64,000 bases of DNA from NCBI GenBank assembly GCA_028823445.1, contig JAPKBH010000002.1:56037-120036 (forward strand), read 5' to 3'. Every line of letters starts with the position of its first letter. Position 1 is the first letter of the stretch. Shown here one piece after another: positions 1 to 8,493 of the stretch. The notes beneath the pieces were generated by a model. The model ran no database searches, was not told the DNA's origin, and saw nothing but the letters and a program-made list of their open reading frames with translations. The translations under genes and the position numbers were made by a program. The stretch comes from Acidimicrobiales bacterium. Lineage in GTDB: Bacteria > Actinomycetota > Acidimicrobiia > Acidimicrobiales > MedAcidi-G1.

Positions 1-2
1 CG

Positions 3-668
3 CATAAAGCGCAGTATGAAGATATTCAACCGGTAATGACCGAACAGTTTGTGGCCGAACTCATAGAGGGCATCGGCACCACCGGGGTGCGTGCGGGAAT
101 AATTAAATGCGGCACCGGCCATGGTGGCATGTCTGATTACGAACGCACGGTGTTTAACGCGGTAGCGGCAGCATCTTGCATTACCGGGGCTCCAATTACG
201 ACACATACCGACGACGGAGCGGTGGGAGACATTCAACAACAAGTACTAGTGGACGCCGAGGTGCCTGCGCATCGAATAGTTATCGGCCACTCATGTGGCA
301 GCACCGACACCGACTATCACTTGGGTATTGCCGCCGGAGGAAGTTATTTAGGTTTCGACCGTTTTGGCATTGAGGTGTTCATGTCTGATGAAGATCGGGT
401 GGATGCGTTGGTGCGGCTTTTACGTAAAGGGGCCGGCGACCGGGTGGTGGTGAGCCACGACTCGGTGTGGTGTTGGCGCGGCGAACCGTTTCCGTCGCAC
501 GCCATGAGTCAGTTGGCTGAGGTGATGGAACCCACCAGATTTGATCGCGAAATCGTGCCCATGTTGATTGACCGGGGGGTTACGCAAGCAGAGATCGAGA
601 AGTTGGTGGTAGATAACCCGCGAAGGTTCTTTACTGGGGAGCCTTTGCCTGCGCTGGCTAAAAGCTAG
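3..668 (+). CDS. Phosphotriesterase-family metal hydrolase, 5' partial
   Basis: The frame is open from the left edge of the window, so the N-terminal part (first roughly 100 residues of a family protein of about 320) is missing; the first internal ATG at 36 is not the start. What remains is the C-terminal half of a TIM-barrel amidohydrolase of the phosphotriesterase / quorum-lactonase group. The carbamylated metal-bridging lysine lies in GIIKCGTG, the metal histidines in THTDDG and VIGHSCGS, and the last metal aspartate in VSHDSVW. The segment GSYLGFDRFG is typical of the family. Substrate (lactone, organophosphate or other ester) cannot be told from sequence. It runs convergently into the next gene with an 11-base overlap. 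Confidence 0.85.
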   Translation, partial: HKAQYEDIQPVMTEQFVAELIEGIGTTGVRAGIIKCGTGHGGMSDYERTVFNAVAAASCITGAPITTHTDDGAVGDIQQQVLVDAEVPAHRIVIGHSCGSTDTDYHLGIAAGGSYLGFDRFGIEVFMSDEDRVDALVRLLRKGAGDRVVVSHDSVWCWRGEPFPSHAMSQLAEVMEPTRFDREIVPMLIDRGVTQAEIEKLVVDNPRRFFTGEPLPALAKS

Positions 669-1251
669 GCGGTGGCTTGATAGTTAAAAAGTGGGCGGCC
701 AAAATGGCACCGAAGATGCCTCCGGAAGTAGACAGCACCAAGTCGCTTACCGTGTCGTCGTAGGTGAGTTGTAGACCGGCGGTGCCCATGGATTGCACAA
801 TCCATTCCATGCCTTCCCAAGCCACTATGGCTAAGGCGCCAAACCCTGCACCCAGAAGGGTCAGGTTCCAGCGGGCCAAGCGAGCGGGAGCGAGAAACAG
901 CACCAAGGCCGCTACTAAAAACACCCAGTTGATGAAATGTAAAATATCGTCAAAGTTGTGGATGGTGTTGTAAAAGTTCACCAGGTTGCCGGTGAGGTCT
1001 AAGACGAAAGGTAGGACCAGCAAAGCGTCGGCGAGGTAGGGGTAGTTTCGTTGAGTTACTGGTTTTCGTCGGGTGGCTATTAGCCAGACAAGGGGGGTGA
1101 TCAAAGCGGAGATGGGGTAGCCGACGGCTCGTTCAGGCCACCCTTTGCCGGCGACGCCAGGAATATCGGGAAAGACAAGCCCCAGTAGTAGGCAAGCGGC
1201 CAGTGAAGCCTTTACCACCCACATGAACTTTCGTTGTGAAACAAAATCCAT
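658..1251 (-). CDS. Integral membrane protein, YjdF/DUF2238-like
   Basis: A 197-residue protein with about six hydrophobic segments, beginning with a TM helix at residues 10-30. The acidic motif DDILHFINW near residue 100 and the C-terminal YDDT....STSGGIFGAIL match the pattern of the YjdF (DUF2238) family of unknown function, in which similar Asp and His residues sit at membrane faces. Its ATG overlaps the stop of the upstream acyl-CoA ligase by one base (TAATG), so the two are probably co-transcribed. Function is not known; the family call is moderate because it rests on motif resemblance alone. Confidence 0.65.
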   Translation of the reverse strand: MDFVSQRKFMWVVKASLAACLLLGLVFPDIPGVAGKGWPERAVGYPISALITPLVWLIATRRKPVTQRNYPYLADALLVLPFVLDLTGNLVNFYNTIHNFDDILHFINWVFLVAALVLFLAPARLARWNLTLLGAGFGALAIVAWEGMEWIVQSMGTAGLQLTYDDTVSDLVLSTSGGIFGAILAAHFLTIKPPPSF

Positions 1252-2780
1252 TAGTTGATTTGACGATCTAGGTGCTCCCAGTAAGGAGCACGCAATTTAA
1301 ACTTTTGCAACTTCCCGGTGGCCGTGCGGTCGAGTTCGTGGCGAAACTCCACCGAAGTGGGGCACTTGTAGCGGGCGAGCAGCTCACGACAATGATCAAT
1401 AAGGTCATTTTCGGTTATTGAAGCGTCGGTGCAAACAACGAGGGCTTTTACTGTTTCTCCCCATTTTTCGTGGGGCACCCCGATGACCGCTGCTTCGGCT
1501 ACCGCAGGGTGGGAGAAAAGTGCATCTTCTACTTCGATGGATGACACGTTTTCTCCGCCAGAAATAATGACATCTTTTTTTCGGTCGGTAATGGTGGCGT
1601 AGTTGTCGTCGCCAATGGTGCCGCCGTCACCGGTATGAAACCATCCGCCGGCTAAAGCTTCTTCGGTTCCCTCTGGTTGGTCCCAGTAGCTTTTCAGTAC
1701 ATGGTTGCTGCGAGCCAAGAGTTCACCATCGGGGGCTGTGCTGAGCTCTACCCCGAGGACGGGGGCTCCGGCACGGGAGAGTTCAACGGCGCGTTGTCCA
1801 GCGTCGAGGTGGTCCCATTCTTCTCGGGAGCGGTTCATAGTAAGCAGCGGTGCCGTTTCGGTGAGCCCGTAAATCTGGATGAATTCCCAATCCAGTTCGG
1901 TTTCTACTCGTTCAATGATGCTGGTGGGCGGTGGGGCGCCGGCTACCACGATGCGCATGGTGCCAGTCCCGGGTATGGGGCCATCCCAGTCGGCGGCGGC
2001 GTCAAGTATTGCAGTAATGACGGCCGGAGCGCCACAAAGCAAGGTGACCCCGTGTTGTGCGATGCGTCGCAAGATCTCTGGCCCGTCTACTTTGCGTAAA
2101 ACAATGTGTTGGCCCCCCATGCCGGTGATGGCGTAGGGCATGCCCCAGCCATTGCAATGAAACATGGGCAGAGTATGGAGGTATACCTCGCGGTCGTCGA
2201 CCCCGCTTTGCCAACCGAATACGGCGGCGTTGAGCCATAAATTGCGGTGGGTCATCTCTACCCCCTTGGGGCGAGCGGTGGTTCCACTGGTGTAGTTGAT
2301 GGTGGCGGTGGCGTGTTCGCTGGGTTCCCAAGGCTGCGGGGTGGCGTCATAGTTCAAAAGAGCGTCAGATTCCGGCCCGACGGTGAATTGGTATTTTACC
2401 TCAAAGTCGCCGTGTTGTTCAACGAGTTCAGGGTCAATAATGAGTACGTCGGCGCCTGAGTGGTCGATGATAAATTGAATTTCTGGTTTGCTGAGGCGAA
2501 AGTTGATGGGCACGCCAACCCGCCCGTAGGCGCTTGTACCGAAAAGAAACACCAAAAGCCGGGCTGAATTGTGGGAGACCATGGCCACGCGAGAACCGAG
2601 GCTTAGGCCGAGACCATCAAGCCCGGCGGCCAGTGCTCGTGCAGACTGGGCTAACTGGCGGTAGGTCAGGTTGGACAGGGCGTTGGCTGGTTGATTGGGC
2701 TCGTCAATAATGGCAATGCGGTCGCCGTAAACTCGTTCGGCTCGGTTGAGGTAGTCGGTAATGGTGAGAGGGATTTCCAT
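1251..2780 (-). CDS. Acyl-CoA synthetase / AMP-dependent ligase
   Basis: 509 residues, normal length for an ANL-superfamily fatty acyl-CoA ligase that adenylates a carboxylic acid and then forms the CoA thioester. Core motifs in order: P-loop-like YTSGTTARPKG at about 163-173, YGLTETAP near 300, GWFHTGD near 376, DRKKDVIISGGENV near 397, and the C-terminal catalytic lysine region GKLQKFKLR. The YTSGTT and ISGGEN forms point to medium- or long-chain acyl substrates rather than acetate. It is one of two such ligases in the window (the other at 11038-12660). The downstream membrane protein gene overlaps its stop codon. Confidence 0.9.
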   Translation of the reverse strand: MEIPLTITDYLNRAERVYGDRIAIIDEPNQPANALSNLTYRQLAQSARALAAGLDGLGLSLGSRVAMVSHNSARLLVFLFGTSAYGRVGVPINFRLSKPEIQFIIDHSGADVLIIDPELVEQHGDFEVKYQFTVGPESDALLNYDATPQPWEPSEHATATINYTSGTTARPKGVEMTHRNLWLNAAVFGWQSGVDDREVYLHTLPMFHCNGWGMPYAITGMGGQHIVLRKVDGPEILRRIAQHGVTLLCGAPAVITAILDAAADWDGPIPGTGTMRIVVAGAPPPTSIIERVETELDWEFIQIYGLTETAPLLTMNRSREEWDHLDAGQRAVELSRAGAPVLGVELSTAPDGELLARSNHVLKSYWDQPEGTEEALAGGWFHTGDGGTIGDDNYATITDRKKDVIISGGENVSSIEVEDALFSHPAVAEAAVIGVPHEKWGETVKALVVCTDASITENDLIDHCRELLARYKCPTSVEFRHELDRTATGKLQKFKLRAPYWEHLDRQIN

Positions 2781-2899
2781 GAGGGCTCGCTTGTTTGGTT
2801 AAAGGGGTGAGTGGTTAGATCTGGAGAATAGCCCAGTTGGTAAATGGTAAGTCAAGCAGGGCGACGAGGGCGTACCCTGTAAGAAGCGAAAGGAAAATG

Positions 2900-3193
2900 A
2901 TGAGCGACCAAAACGACGAGGTGCTGAGCGGTTACCGGTCCAGCATTGACAACATCGATACGGCACTCGTCATGTTGTTGGCTGAACGTTTTAAGATCAC
3001 CGCCAAAGTAGGGGCTTACAAAGCGCAGTCAGGTATGGCTCCGGCCGATTCGGGGCGCGAGGCCGAACAGGTAGAGAGGCTTCGTGAGCTTTCTACGCAG
3101 GCCGGCTTGGATCCTGTTTTTTCTGAAAAATTCTTACGCTTTATTATTGACGAAGTGATTCGCCATCACCTACAGGCCAACGGTGAAAAATAA
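2900..3193 (+). CDS. Chorismate mutase, AroQ type
   Basis: About 98 residues, an all-helical monofunctional chorismate mutase that converts chorismate to prephenate for Phe and Tyr synthesis. The active-site pattern of the AroQ class is present: YRSSID with the first Arg, LLAERFKIT with the second, VGAYK with the Lys, and D..REAE with the Arg-Glu pair. Two tandem ATGs (2897 and 2900) follow an AAAGGA ribosome site; I chose 2900 for its spacing. A longer reading from 2837 lacks a ribosome site and adds unlikely sequence. It is a single gene between oppositely oriented neighbours. Confidence 0.85.
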   Translation: MSDQNDEVLSGYRSSIDNIDTALVMLLAERFKITAKVGAYKAQSGMAPADSGREAEQVERLRELSTQAGLDPVFSEKFLRFIIDEVIRHHLQANGEK

Positions 3194-3208
3194 AGCTTTA
3201 CCCTTGGG

Positions 3209-4360
3209 TTAACGGGCTGCTTCTTCTGCGTCACGGTCTTTGGTTACTTCATCGAGTTCCATGTATTCTTCGCCGGTATCTACCCAGTTTTCAAACTCGA
3301 TGACCCCGATATCGGTGAAGCGGTCGCGCAGCCACCCGTCTCCAGTGTCAAGCAGGCCGAGTTTACGGCAGTTGGGGACGATCTTTGAAAAGAGCATGCG
3401 TTGAAATACTCGTAGTTCGTCGGGCATGGATAACTGGAACTTCACCATGTCTTTTACATCGACGCCCATGCGTTCCCATACTTCTTGGCGCATGAAGCGG
3501 TCGCGCATGCGTAGGGCTGCTTCGAAGACGAATACTTGGCGGTCGCGGAGTTCGGCGGCCGTCATGTCTTGGTAAATTTCTTTAAGGGTGATTACCCCGA
3601 AAGCTACGTGGCGGGCTTCGTCGGCCATGACGTAGCGCAAAAGTTTTTTCAACAGGGGTTCTTCGGTGGTTTGATGCATGAAACCGAAGGCCGCCAGCGC
3701 CAAGCCTTCCACCATGATCTGCATACCCAGATAGGTCATGTCCCAGCGGCTGTCGTTGACGATGTCGTCAAGCAATAAGCCCAGGTGGGTGTTGCAGGGG
3801 TAGTCAATGCCGCCCATTTTGGTGTCCAGGTATTGGGCGAATACTTCTACGTGGCGGGCTTCGTCCATTACTTGGGTTGCTGCGTAGTATTTGGCGTCTA
3901 TCCAGGGCACGGTTTCTACAATTTTTGCGGTGCAGATCAAAGCGCCTTGTTCACCGTGCATAAATTGGGCCAGGCTCCATTTGAAGGATTCCACTCCTAC
4001 CTCGGCCCATTCTTTTTCGTTGAATTTGTAAAGGGGTGACTCGGGGTTTTCGGCGAAGTACTGGACTTCAAGGGGGTCAGCGGCGGTAAGCACTGCGTAG
4101 GGGTCAACGTCTATTGACCAATCTAAATCAGTTTGGCCGTTCCACTGAGAGGTCTTGGCTTTTTCGTAGAGTTTGTCTAACGCCGGGCGTGAGCCTTTGT
4201 TGTAGTCCCAAGTGAAAATGGCATCAGCGTTGTCTTCTACGGCGTGAATGGCCGAAGTGACGTCGCTGTTCCAAACTGAGTATTCCGATATGCGCTCTGG
4301 GTCGTTGGCGTAGTTAGCCAATGAGTATTCGTCGCTTACGGGGTTTTCGGTGGCGGTCAT
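3209..4360 (-). CDS. R2-like diiron oxidase / ferritin-like protein
   Basis: 383 residues. The carboxylate-bridged diiron pattern is complete and in the canonical order: E137, E167xxH170 (DEARHVEVF), E218 and E248xxH251 (DEARHVAFG), spread over four long helices. This order is that of ribonucleotide-reductase R2-like oxidases and AurF-type N-oxygenases, so an O2-activating enzyme is likelier than iron storage. An AAAGGA ribosome site precedes the ATG. It lies 25 bases after a TetR repressor gene on the same strand and is probably controlled by it. The substrate is unknown. Confidence 0.8.
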   Translation of the reverse strand: MTATENPVSDEYSLANYANDPERISEYSVWNSDVTSAIHAVEDNADAIFTWDYNKGSRPALDKLYEKAKTSQWNGQTDLDWSIDVDPYAVLTAADPLEVQYFAENPESPLYKFNEKEWAEVGVESFKWSLAQFMHGEQGALICTAKIVETVPWIDAKYYAATQVMDEARHVEVFAQYLDTKMGGIDYPCNTHLGLLLDDIVNDSRWDMTYLGMQIMVEGLALAAFGFMHQTTEEPLLKKLLRYVMADEARHVAFGVITLKEIYQDMTAAELRDRQVFVFEAALRMRDRFMRQEVWERMGVDVKDMVKFQLSMPDELRVFQRMLFSKIVPNCRKLGLLDTGDGWLRDRFTDIGVIEFENWVDTGEEYMELDEVTKDRDAEEAAR

Positions 4361-4385
4361 GGGATGGTCCTTTATTGGGTTGTTG

Positions 4386-5024
4386 CTAGTTTTGGTGGTT
4401 GGATTGGGGGGACAAACTTGAGATGAAACGGTTGATTAACTTGGTCCAGTCCTCGGGTGCGGGCAGGTCGAGGCCCATGGTGCGGGTCAGGAGCATGCCA
4501 AAACCGATGGCGTGAGCGAAGCGCACCACGGCAAGGTCATCAAGTTCTGGGTCAAGCAATCCGGCTGTCTTGGCGGCGCTAATGAGGTCGGCCAGTTGTT
4601 GCTCTTCTTCGTCGATTTGTTTTTGGAGGCGCTCAGAAAGCTCAGGGTCTCGGCGAGAGGCCACGATGGCTTCCAAAAAAAGGCCGGTGCCTTCATGGAG
4701 GTCATCGAGAAGGTGCTCGCCGAGTTCGGCCAGAATCACGGTGGGGGACCGTTGGTCGGAGGTGGAGCGCAGCAGGCGGTTGATTTCGTCAGGCATGTGG
4801 TGCTCGACGGCGTCCAGGATTAGTTGCGCTTTGCCGGTGTAGCGGCTGTAGATGGCACCGGTGGTGACGCCGGCTCTGCGGGCTATTTCGGCGACCCCGG
4901 CTTGCTCGTAGCCTTTTTCGGCGAAGAGTTCAGCGGCGGCGTTAAGAAGGCGATGGCTAATGTCGTCACCAGTGGTATCGGTATGTTCATGGAGGGGAAC
5001 ATCCAGTGGTACGTCAAGAGCCAT
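4386..5024 (-). CDS. TetR-family transcriptional repressor
   Basis: 212 residues with the N-terminal helix-turn-helix of the TetR family (AAELFAEKGYEQAGVAEIARRAGVTTGAIYSRYTGK region, about residues 29-66) and a divergent all-helical ligand domain. It is co-directional with the diiron oxidase gene 3209-4360 and divergent from the LLM oxidoreductase at 5124. A 19-base palindrome lies 5 bases upstream of its start, so it probably represses itself and both flanking units. The ligand is not predictable. Confidence 0.88.
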   Translation of the reverse strand: MALDVPLDVPLHEHTDTTGDDISHRLLNAAAELFAEKGYEQAGVAEIARRAGVTTGAIYSRYTGKAQLILDAVEHHMPDEINRLLRSTSDQRSPTVILAELGEHLLDDLHEGTGLFLEAIVASRRDPELSERLQKQIDEEEQQLADLISAAKTAGLLDPELDDLAVVRFAHAIGFGMLLTRTMGLDLPAPEDWTKLINRFISSLSPQSNHQN

Positions 5025-5029
5025 GAACC

Positions 5030-5048
5030 GATAATAACGGTCATTATC
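5030..5048. promoter_or_regulatory. Palindromic TetR operator
   Basis: The 19 bases GATAATAACGGTCATTATC form an inverted repeat with a single mismatched pair around a central G. It sits in the 99-base gap between the TetR gene start (5024) and the divergent LLM gene (5124), the expected place for an autoregulatory operator. GATAAT also resembles a -10 hexamer on either strand, so binding would block transcription directly. Confidence 0.75.
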
Positions 5049-5123
5049 TGAAAAGTAAAGCTCAGCGGAATTTTTCTTGGCCAGTCTTTCGGTTTAGGAT
5101 GTAAAAAAACAAAAGGAGCGCTA

Positions 5124-5969
5124 ATGGAGTTCGGGGTAAATATTTTTCCGTGTGAATACACCATTTCGCCCACCGTGTTGGGTCCGGCGCTAGAAAGCCG
5201 CGGCTTTGAGTCGCTTTGGGTGGCTGAACACAGCCATATTCCGGTAGAGCGCACGGCGCCTTGGCCGGGTGGGTCACTGTTGCCGCAAATGTATTACGAC
5301 GCGATGGACCCGTTCGTGGTGCTCTCGGCGGTGGCGGCAGTCACCACCAAACTCAAAGTAGCCACCGGCATTGCTTTGGTAATACAACGCGACGTTATTC
5401 AATTGGCCAAAGAAGTGGCCAGCCTAGATGTTCTCTCCGGAGGGCGCTTTTTGTTGGGTATCGGGGCCGGCTGGGGAATTGAAGAAATGGAAAACCACGG
5501 CACCGACCCCACCCGTCGCTTTGGTTTAATGCGTGAGAAAATAGAAGCGATGAAAGCCATTTGGGGGAATGACCCGGCGGAATACCACGGTGAACAAGTG
5601 GACTTTGCGCCCTTGGTGGCGAACCCCAAGCCAATACAAAAACCGCATCCACCCATTCACGTGGGGGGTGCCTTTCCTGGCGGGCTAAACCGGGCGGTGC
5701 GTTACGGAAACGGGTGGATACCCATTGCCGGACGAGGAGATTTTGACCCGGCGGCTTGGCTGGCTGCTCGAGATCAAGCATGTGAAAAAGCAGGACGAGA
5801 CCCCTCCGAGGTAGAGGTCACTATCTATGGGGCGCCCCACGACCGGGGGCGAATAGAAGAGTTCGCTTCGTTAGGTATTAACCGAGCGGTGTTTGGTTTG
5901 CCCCCCGAAGGAGCCGACACGGTGCTACCGATCCTTGACCAATTGGCAGAAATAAAAGAAGGACTCTAA
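5124..5969 (+). CDS. LLM-class F420-dependent oxidoreductase
   Basis: 281 residues of the luciferase-like monooxygenase fold, in the actinobacterial branch that uses coenzyme F420. Typical segments: ESLWVAEHSHIP near residue 31, TGIALVIQRDVIQLAKEVASLD near 79, LGIGAGW near 110, and HVGGAFPGGLNRAVRYGNGW near 180. A good AAAGGAG ribosome site precedes the ATG at 5124. It is the divergent neighbour of the TetR gene and likely in the same regulon. It overlaps the convergent DUF3501 gene by 4 bases. The presence of an npdG gene at 53116 supports an F420 economy in this organism. Confidence 0.88.
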   Translation: MEFGVNIFPCEYTISPTVLGPALESRGFESLWVAEHSHIPVERTAPWPGGSLLPQMYYDAMDPFVVLSAVAAVTTKLKVATGIALVIQRDVIQLAKEVASLDVLSGGRFLLGIGAGWGIEEMENHGTDPTRRFGLMREKIEAMKAIWGNDPAEYHGEQVDFAPLVANPKPIQKPHPPIHVGGAFPGGLNRAVRYGNGWIPIAGRGDFDPAAWLAARDQACEKAGRDPSEVEVTIYGAPHDRGRIEEFASLGINRAVFGLPPEGADTVLPILDQLAEIKEGL

Positions 5970-6553
5970 ACCCGGCTAGCGGCCAAGTCAGCGGCCAGGG
6001 CCGTTTGCTGTTCAGCGGTTAAGGCGATTTCGTCGGTCAAGTCAGAAAAGTCGCAACCCACTGCCACCGGCCCGCCACCGGGCTCAACTTGATCTAAAGA
6101 AAAGGTCAGATACTGCACGGCAGAAAGCCGGTCGTCACCTACCTGTGCTGGGTCAAATTCGGCGTACACCCGGGACCCATCGCTTAGCACCAGATAAAGG
6201 TGCGCTTGGAGGCCGAGCCATTTGATCAACAACGGTTTGCGGTCAGCCTCGGCAGCGATCTCTATAAGCAGAGCGCAGCCCAGTTGCCCTACCCCGCCCA
6301 GTAGTTCGTTGTAAGTAGTGAGCTCTTCTTCGATAGCCGATTCACGCACAATTTTTTCGGCCCGCATCATTTCTTGCACCTGATAGCGAATGGTGGCGTG
6401 GTTTTCAAAAAGGAAAGTCAAGTAATCGCCAAGGTGTACCCGTCGAGGGGCTTTGATGGCCATAGCGGTTTGGCGTTCGTGGTCTCGCTGATCGGTGTAA
6501 GTTTCAAAGTCCTCGATCTCGCTGCGGCGTACATGGTGGGGGGGTAGGTTCAT
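5966..6553 (-). CDS. DUF3501 protein
   Basis: 195 residues. The opening (an E-RRSEIEDFETYTDQR-type start, then RVHLGDYLTFLFENHATIRYQVQEMMRAE) is characteristic of DUF3501, a cytosolic family of unknown function. The family is usually encoded beside a rubrerythrin and a heterodisulfide-reductase-like Fe-S protein, exactly the context here. Its ATG overlaps the stop of the Fe-S protein gene by 4 bases (ATGA), so the two are translationally coupled. A role in peroxide or redox stress is inferred from context only. Confidence 0.85.
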   Translation of the reverse strand: MNLPPHHVRRSEIEDFETYTDQRDHERQTAMAIKAPRRVHLGDYLTFLFENHATIRYQVQEMMRAEKIVRESAIEEELTTYNELLGGVGQLGCALLIEIAAEADRKPLLIKWLGLQAHLYLVLSDGSRVYAEFDPAQVGDDRLSAVQYLTFSLDQVEPGGGPVAVGCDFSDLTDEIALTAEQQTALAADLAASRV

Positions 6554-7899
6554 GAAGATTCCTCTGAGGTAACGGGGGTAGGGAAGCCATCGGGCCGATA
6601 GGCCCGGGCCAAAATGGTCATGGGGTGCAGGGGGCGACGGTCGGCATGTTGACCGAATTGCAGGGCAGCCAACGGGCAGTCGGTAGCCCAGACTTCAGCA
6701 TCGGCGGCGGCCATACCCTCGAAAGCTTTTTTGCCGATGCGTACTGAAACCTCGTAACTTTCAGACTTCATGGCGTAGGTGCCGTCGTGGCCGCAGCATT
6801 CCATGGTGGTCTTGGGTTTTACTCCAGGGATTTTGCGCAACAGGTCACGTCCTTTAAAGCCCACCGCTTGGGCTCGCAGGTGACAGGGGGTGTGGTAGCT
6901 AATGTCGCCGGGGGTGGAGGCAAAGTCGGTGTTAAAGCGTTCTTCGTTGCGCAGCGACCAAAGGTATTCACCAGCGTCGACCACTGCTTCGGCCAATGCT
7001 TGGGCTTGGGGGCGGTCGGCGGGTGCTACTAGCTCTGGGTATTCTTGACGCAACATCATGGAACAGGTGGGGTTGATGACCGCCACTTTTTTGCCGGCCG
7101 CTACGTGGGGGGCTAAGCGTTCAAGGTTGGTGGCGGCCCGCTGGCGCAAGGTGTCGAGGTCACCAGTTTCCCAGGCCGGCATGCCGCAGCAAGCCAAGCC
7201 TTTTTCGCAAGTTACTGCTACCTGATTTTTTTCAAAGACTTCTATGGTGTCGCGGCCCACTTGAGGCTCGTTGTGTTCGACATAGCAGGTAGGAAAAAGT
7301 ACTACCTCGCCTTGATCGGGAGTTTTGATGAGGCCACGTTCTTGAGCCCATTGGGTAAAGGTACGGCGAGCAAAAGTGGGGAGATCTTTATCGGGGTGAA
7401 TGCCCAAGACTTTGTCTAAGAACTTGCGATGCAAGTTGCTGCGCTGGTTTAGTTTGTTGGCCAAGCCGCCGCTGGCCCGGGCCAACTTGGCTGTTCGGTC
7501 GGGGTCGCTCAACAAGCGGTCACGAAGGCTAGACCCTTCTTCACGATGCCGTTGGGCTTTGTAGCGGTGCACCAACTTGGGAAAATCCAACTGGAATTCA
7601 TGACTGTCGCGCACCGTGTAAGGGCACTGCACCTCACAGAGTTTGCATTGAAAACATTGATCCATAACCAGTGCGGTTTGTGGCTCGGTGATCTTGCGCA
7701 CGTCGCCATCGTGCTGGTCGTCGATAAACGAAAACAACGAAGGAAAACTGTCGCAATATTTGAAACACATGCGGCACCCATGGCAGATTTCAAAGGTGCG
7801 GTCGATCTCTTGTTGTAGAGCATCAGCATCCCAATAATGATCATCATTCGGGTCGTAAGTCAGTCCCGACGTGGGTTGGTAAGAGAGGTGATCGGCCAT
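6550..7899 (-). CDS. Heterodisulfide reductase-like Fe-S oxidoreductase
   Basis: 449 residues with two [4Fe-4S] ferredoxin motifs (CHGCRMCFKYC near residue 39 and CFQCKLCEVQC near 82) followed by two CCG domains (CCGMPAW near 238 and CCGHDGTY near 365). This layout matches GlpC/HdrD-type electron-transfer subunits. No flavin or membrane domain is visible, so it needs partners. It is the middle gene of a rubrerythrin / Fe-S protein / DUF3501 group and probably passes electrons to the rubrerythrin; that last step is inference. Confidence 0.87.
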   Translation of the reverse strand: MADHLSYQPTSGLTYDPNDDHYWDADALQQEIDRTFEICHGCRMCFKYCDSFPSLFSFIDDQHDGDVRKITEPQTALVMDQCFQCKLCEVQCPYTVRDSHEFQLDFPKLVHRYKAQRHREEGSSLRDRLLSDPDRTAKLARASGGLANKLNQRSNLHRKFLDKVLGIHPDKDLPTFARRTFTQWAQERGLIKTPDQGEVVLFPTCYVEHNEPQVGRDTIEVFEKNQVAVTCEKGLACCGMPAWETGDLDTLRQRAATNLERLAPHVAAGKKVAVINPTCSMMLRQEYPELVAPADRPQAQALAEAVVDAGEYLWSLRNEERFNTDFASTPGDISYHTPCHLRAQAVGFKGRDLLRKIPGVKPKTTMECCGHDGTYAMKSESYEVSVRIGKKAFEGMAAADAEVWATDCPLAALQFGQHADRRPLHPMTILARAYRPDGFPTPVTSEESS

Positions 7900-7976
7900 G
7901 GGTTAATCCTAGAACGCAAACACCGACCTCACCCGAAGGTAAGGCCGGCATTTGAAAAGAATAATTGTGGACAGGT

Positions 7977-8393
7977 TTAGCTGTTTTCGTCCAACAAAGA
8001 TTGAAAACGACCGGCGTGAGATTTTTCAGCCTTAGCCAAAGTCTCAAACCAGTCGGCAATTTCGTCGAAGCCTTCTTCACGAGCGGTACGGGTCATCCCG
8101 GGGTACATCTCGGTGTACTCGTGGGTTTCGCCGGCTACGGCAGCGGCCAAGTTTTCTAGCGTGTCACCGATGGGCAAACCGGTTGCCGGGTCGCCAACTG
8201 CTTTGATGTAATCCAGGTGGCCGTGAGCATGGCCGGTTTCGCCTTCGGCGGTGTCGCGGAAGTTGCCGGCAATGTCGGGGTAGCCCTCAACATCAGCCAC
8301 CTTGGCGAAGTAGAGGTAACGACGGTTGGCCTGAGATTCGCCAGAAAAGGCGGCTTTCAGGTTTTCTAGGGTTTCGCTGCCATCAAGGCCCAT
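7977..8393 (-). CDS. Rubrerythrin without rubredoxin domain
   Basis: 138 residues: a four-helix ferritin-like diiron domain with [16 protein letters not shown] near the N-terminus and repeated E...H pairs ([28 protein letters not shown]). The C-terminal rubredoxin domain (two CxxC) of classical rubrerythrins is absent, so electrons must come from another protein, plausibly the adjacent Fe-S oxidoreductase. Likely role: reduction of hydrogen peroxide. An AGGAG site lies 6 bases before the ATG and a 14-base palindrome lies just upstream. Confidence 0.88.
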   Translation of the reverse strand: MGLDGSETLENLKAAFSGESQANRRYLYFAKVADVEGYPDIAGNFRDTAEGETGHAHGHLDYIKAVGDPATGLPIGDTLENLAAAVAGETHEYTEMYPGMTRTAREEGFDEIADWFETLAKAEKSHAGRFQSLLDENS

Positions 8394-8414
8394 GATTGCT
8401 CCTGTTGTTGTATC

Positions 8415-8428
8415 TGGTCAAGTGACCA
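8415..8428. promoter_or_regulatory. Palindrome upstream of rubrerythrin
   Basis: TGGTCA-AG-TGACCA is a perfect inverted repeat 21 bases upstream of the rubrerythrin start. On the minus strand a TATGAT -10-like hexamer lies about 20 bases further upstream, which would put the palindrome in the early transcribed region. A repressor site is plausible; the protein is unknown. Confidence 0.4.
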
Positions 8429-8466
8429 AGAGATTAGGGGATGATCATACCGGTTGGGTAGTAAAA

Positions 8467-8493
8467 GTAAAGAACCCAAAGAAGGTTCTTTAC
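8467..8493 (-). terminator. Intrinsic terminator after the SelW-like gene
   Basis: Perfect 10-base stem GTAAAGAACC / GGTTCTTTAC with a 7-base loop, directly after the TAA of the SelW-like gene (8494-8496), followed on the minus strand by TTTTAC. It separates the selenoprotein gene from the rubrerythrin promoter. Confidence 0.7.

Noticed and set aside
1677..2099. Plus-strand frame inside the acyl-CoA ligase
   Set aside because: Antisense shadow without ribosome site or recognisable domain.
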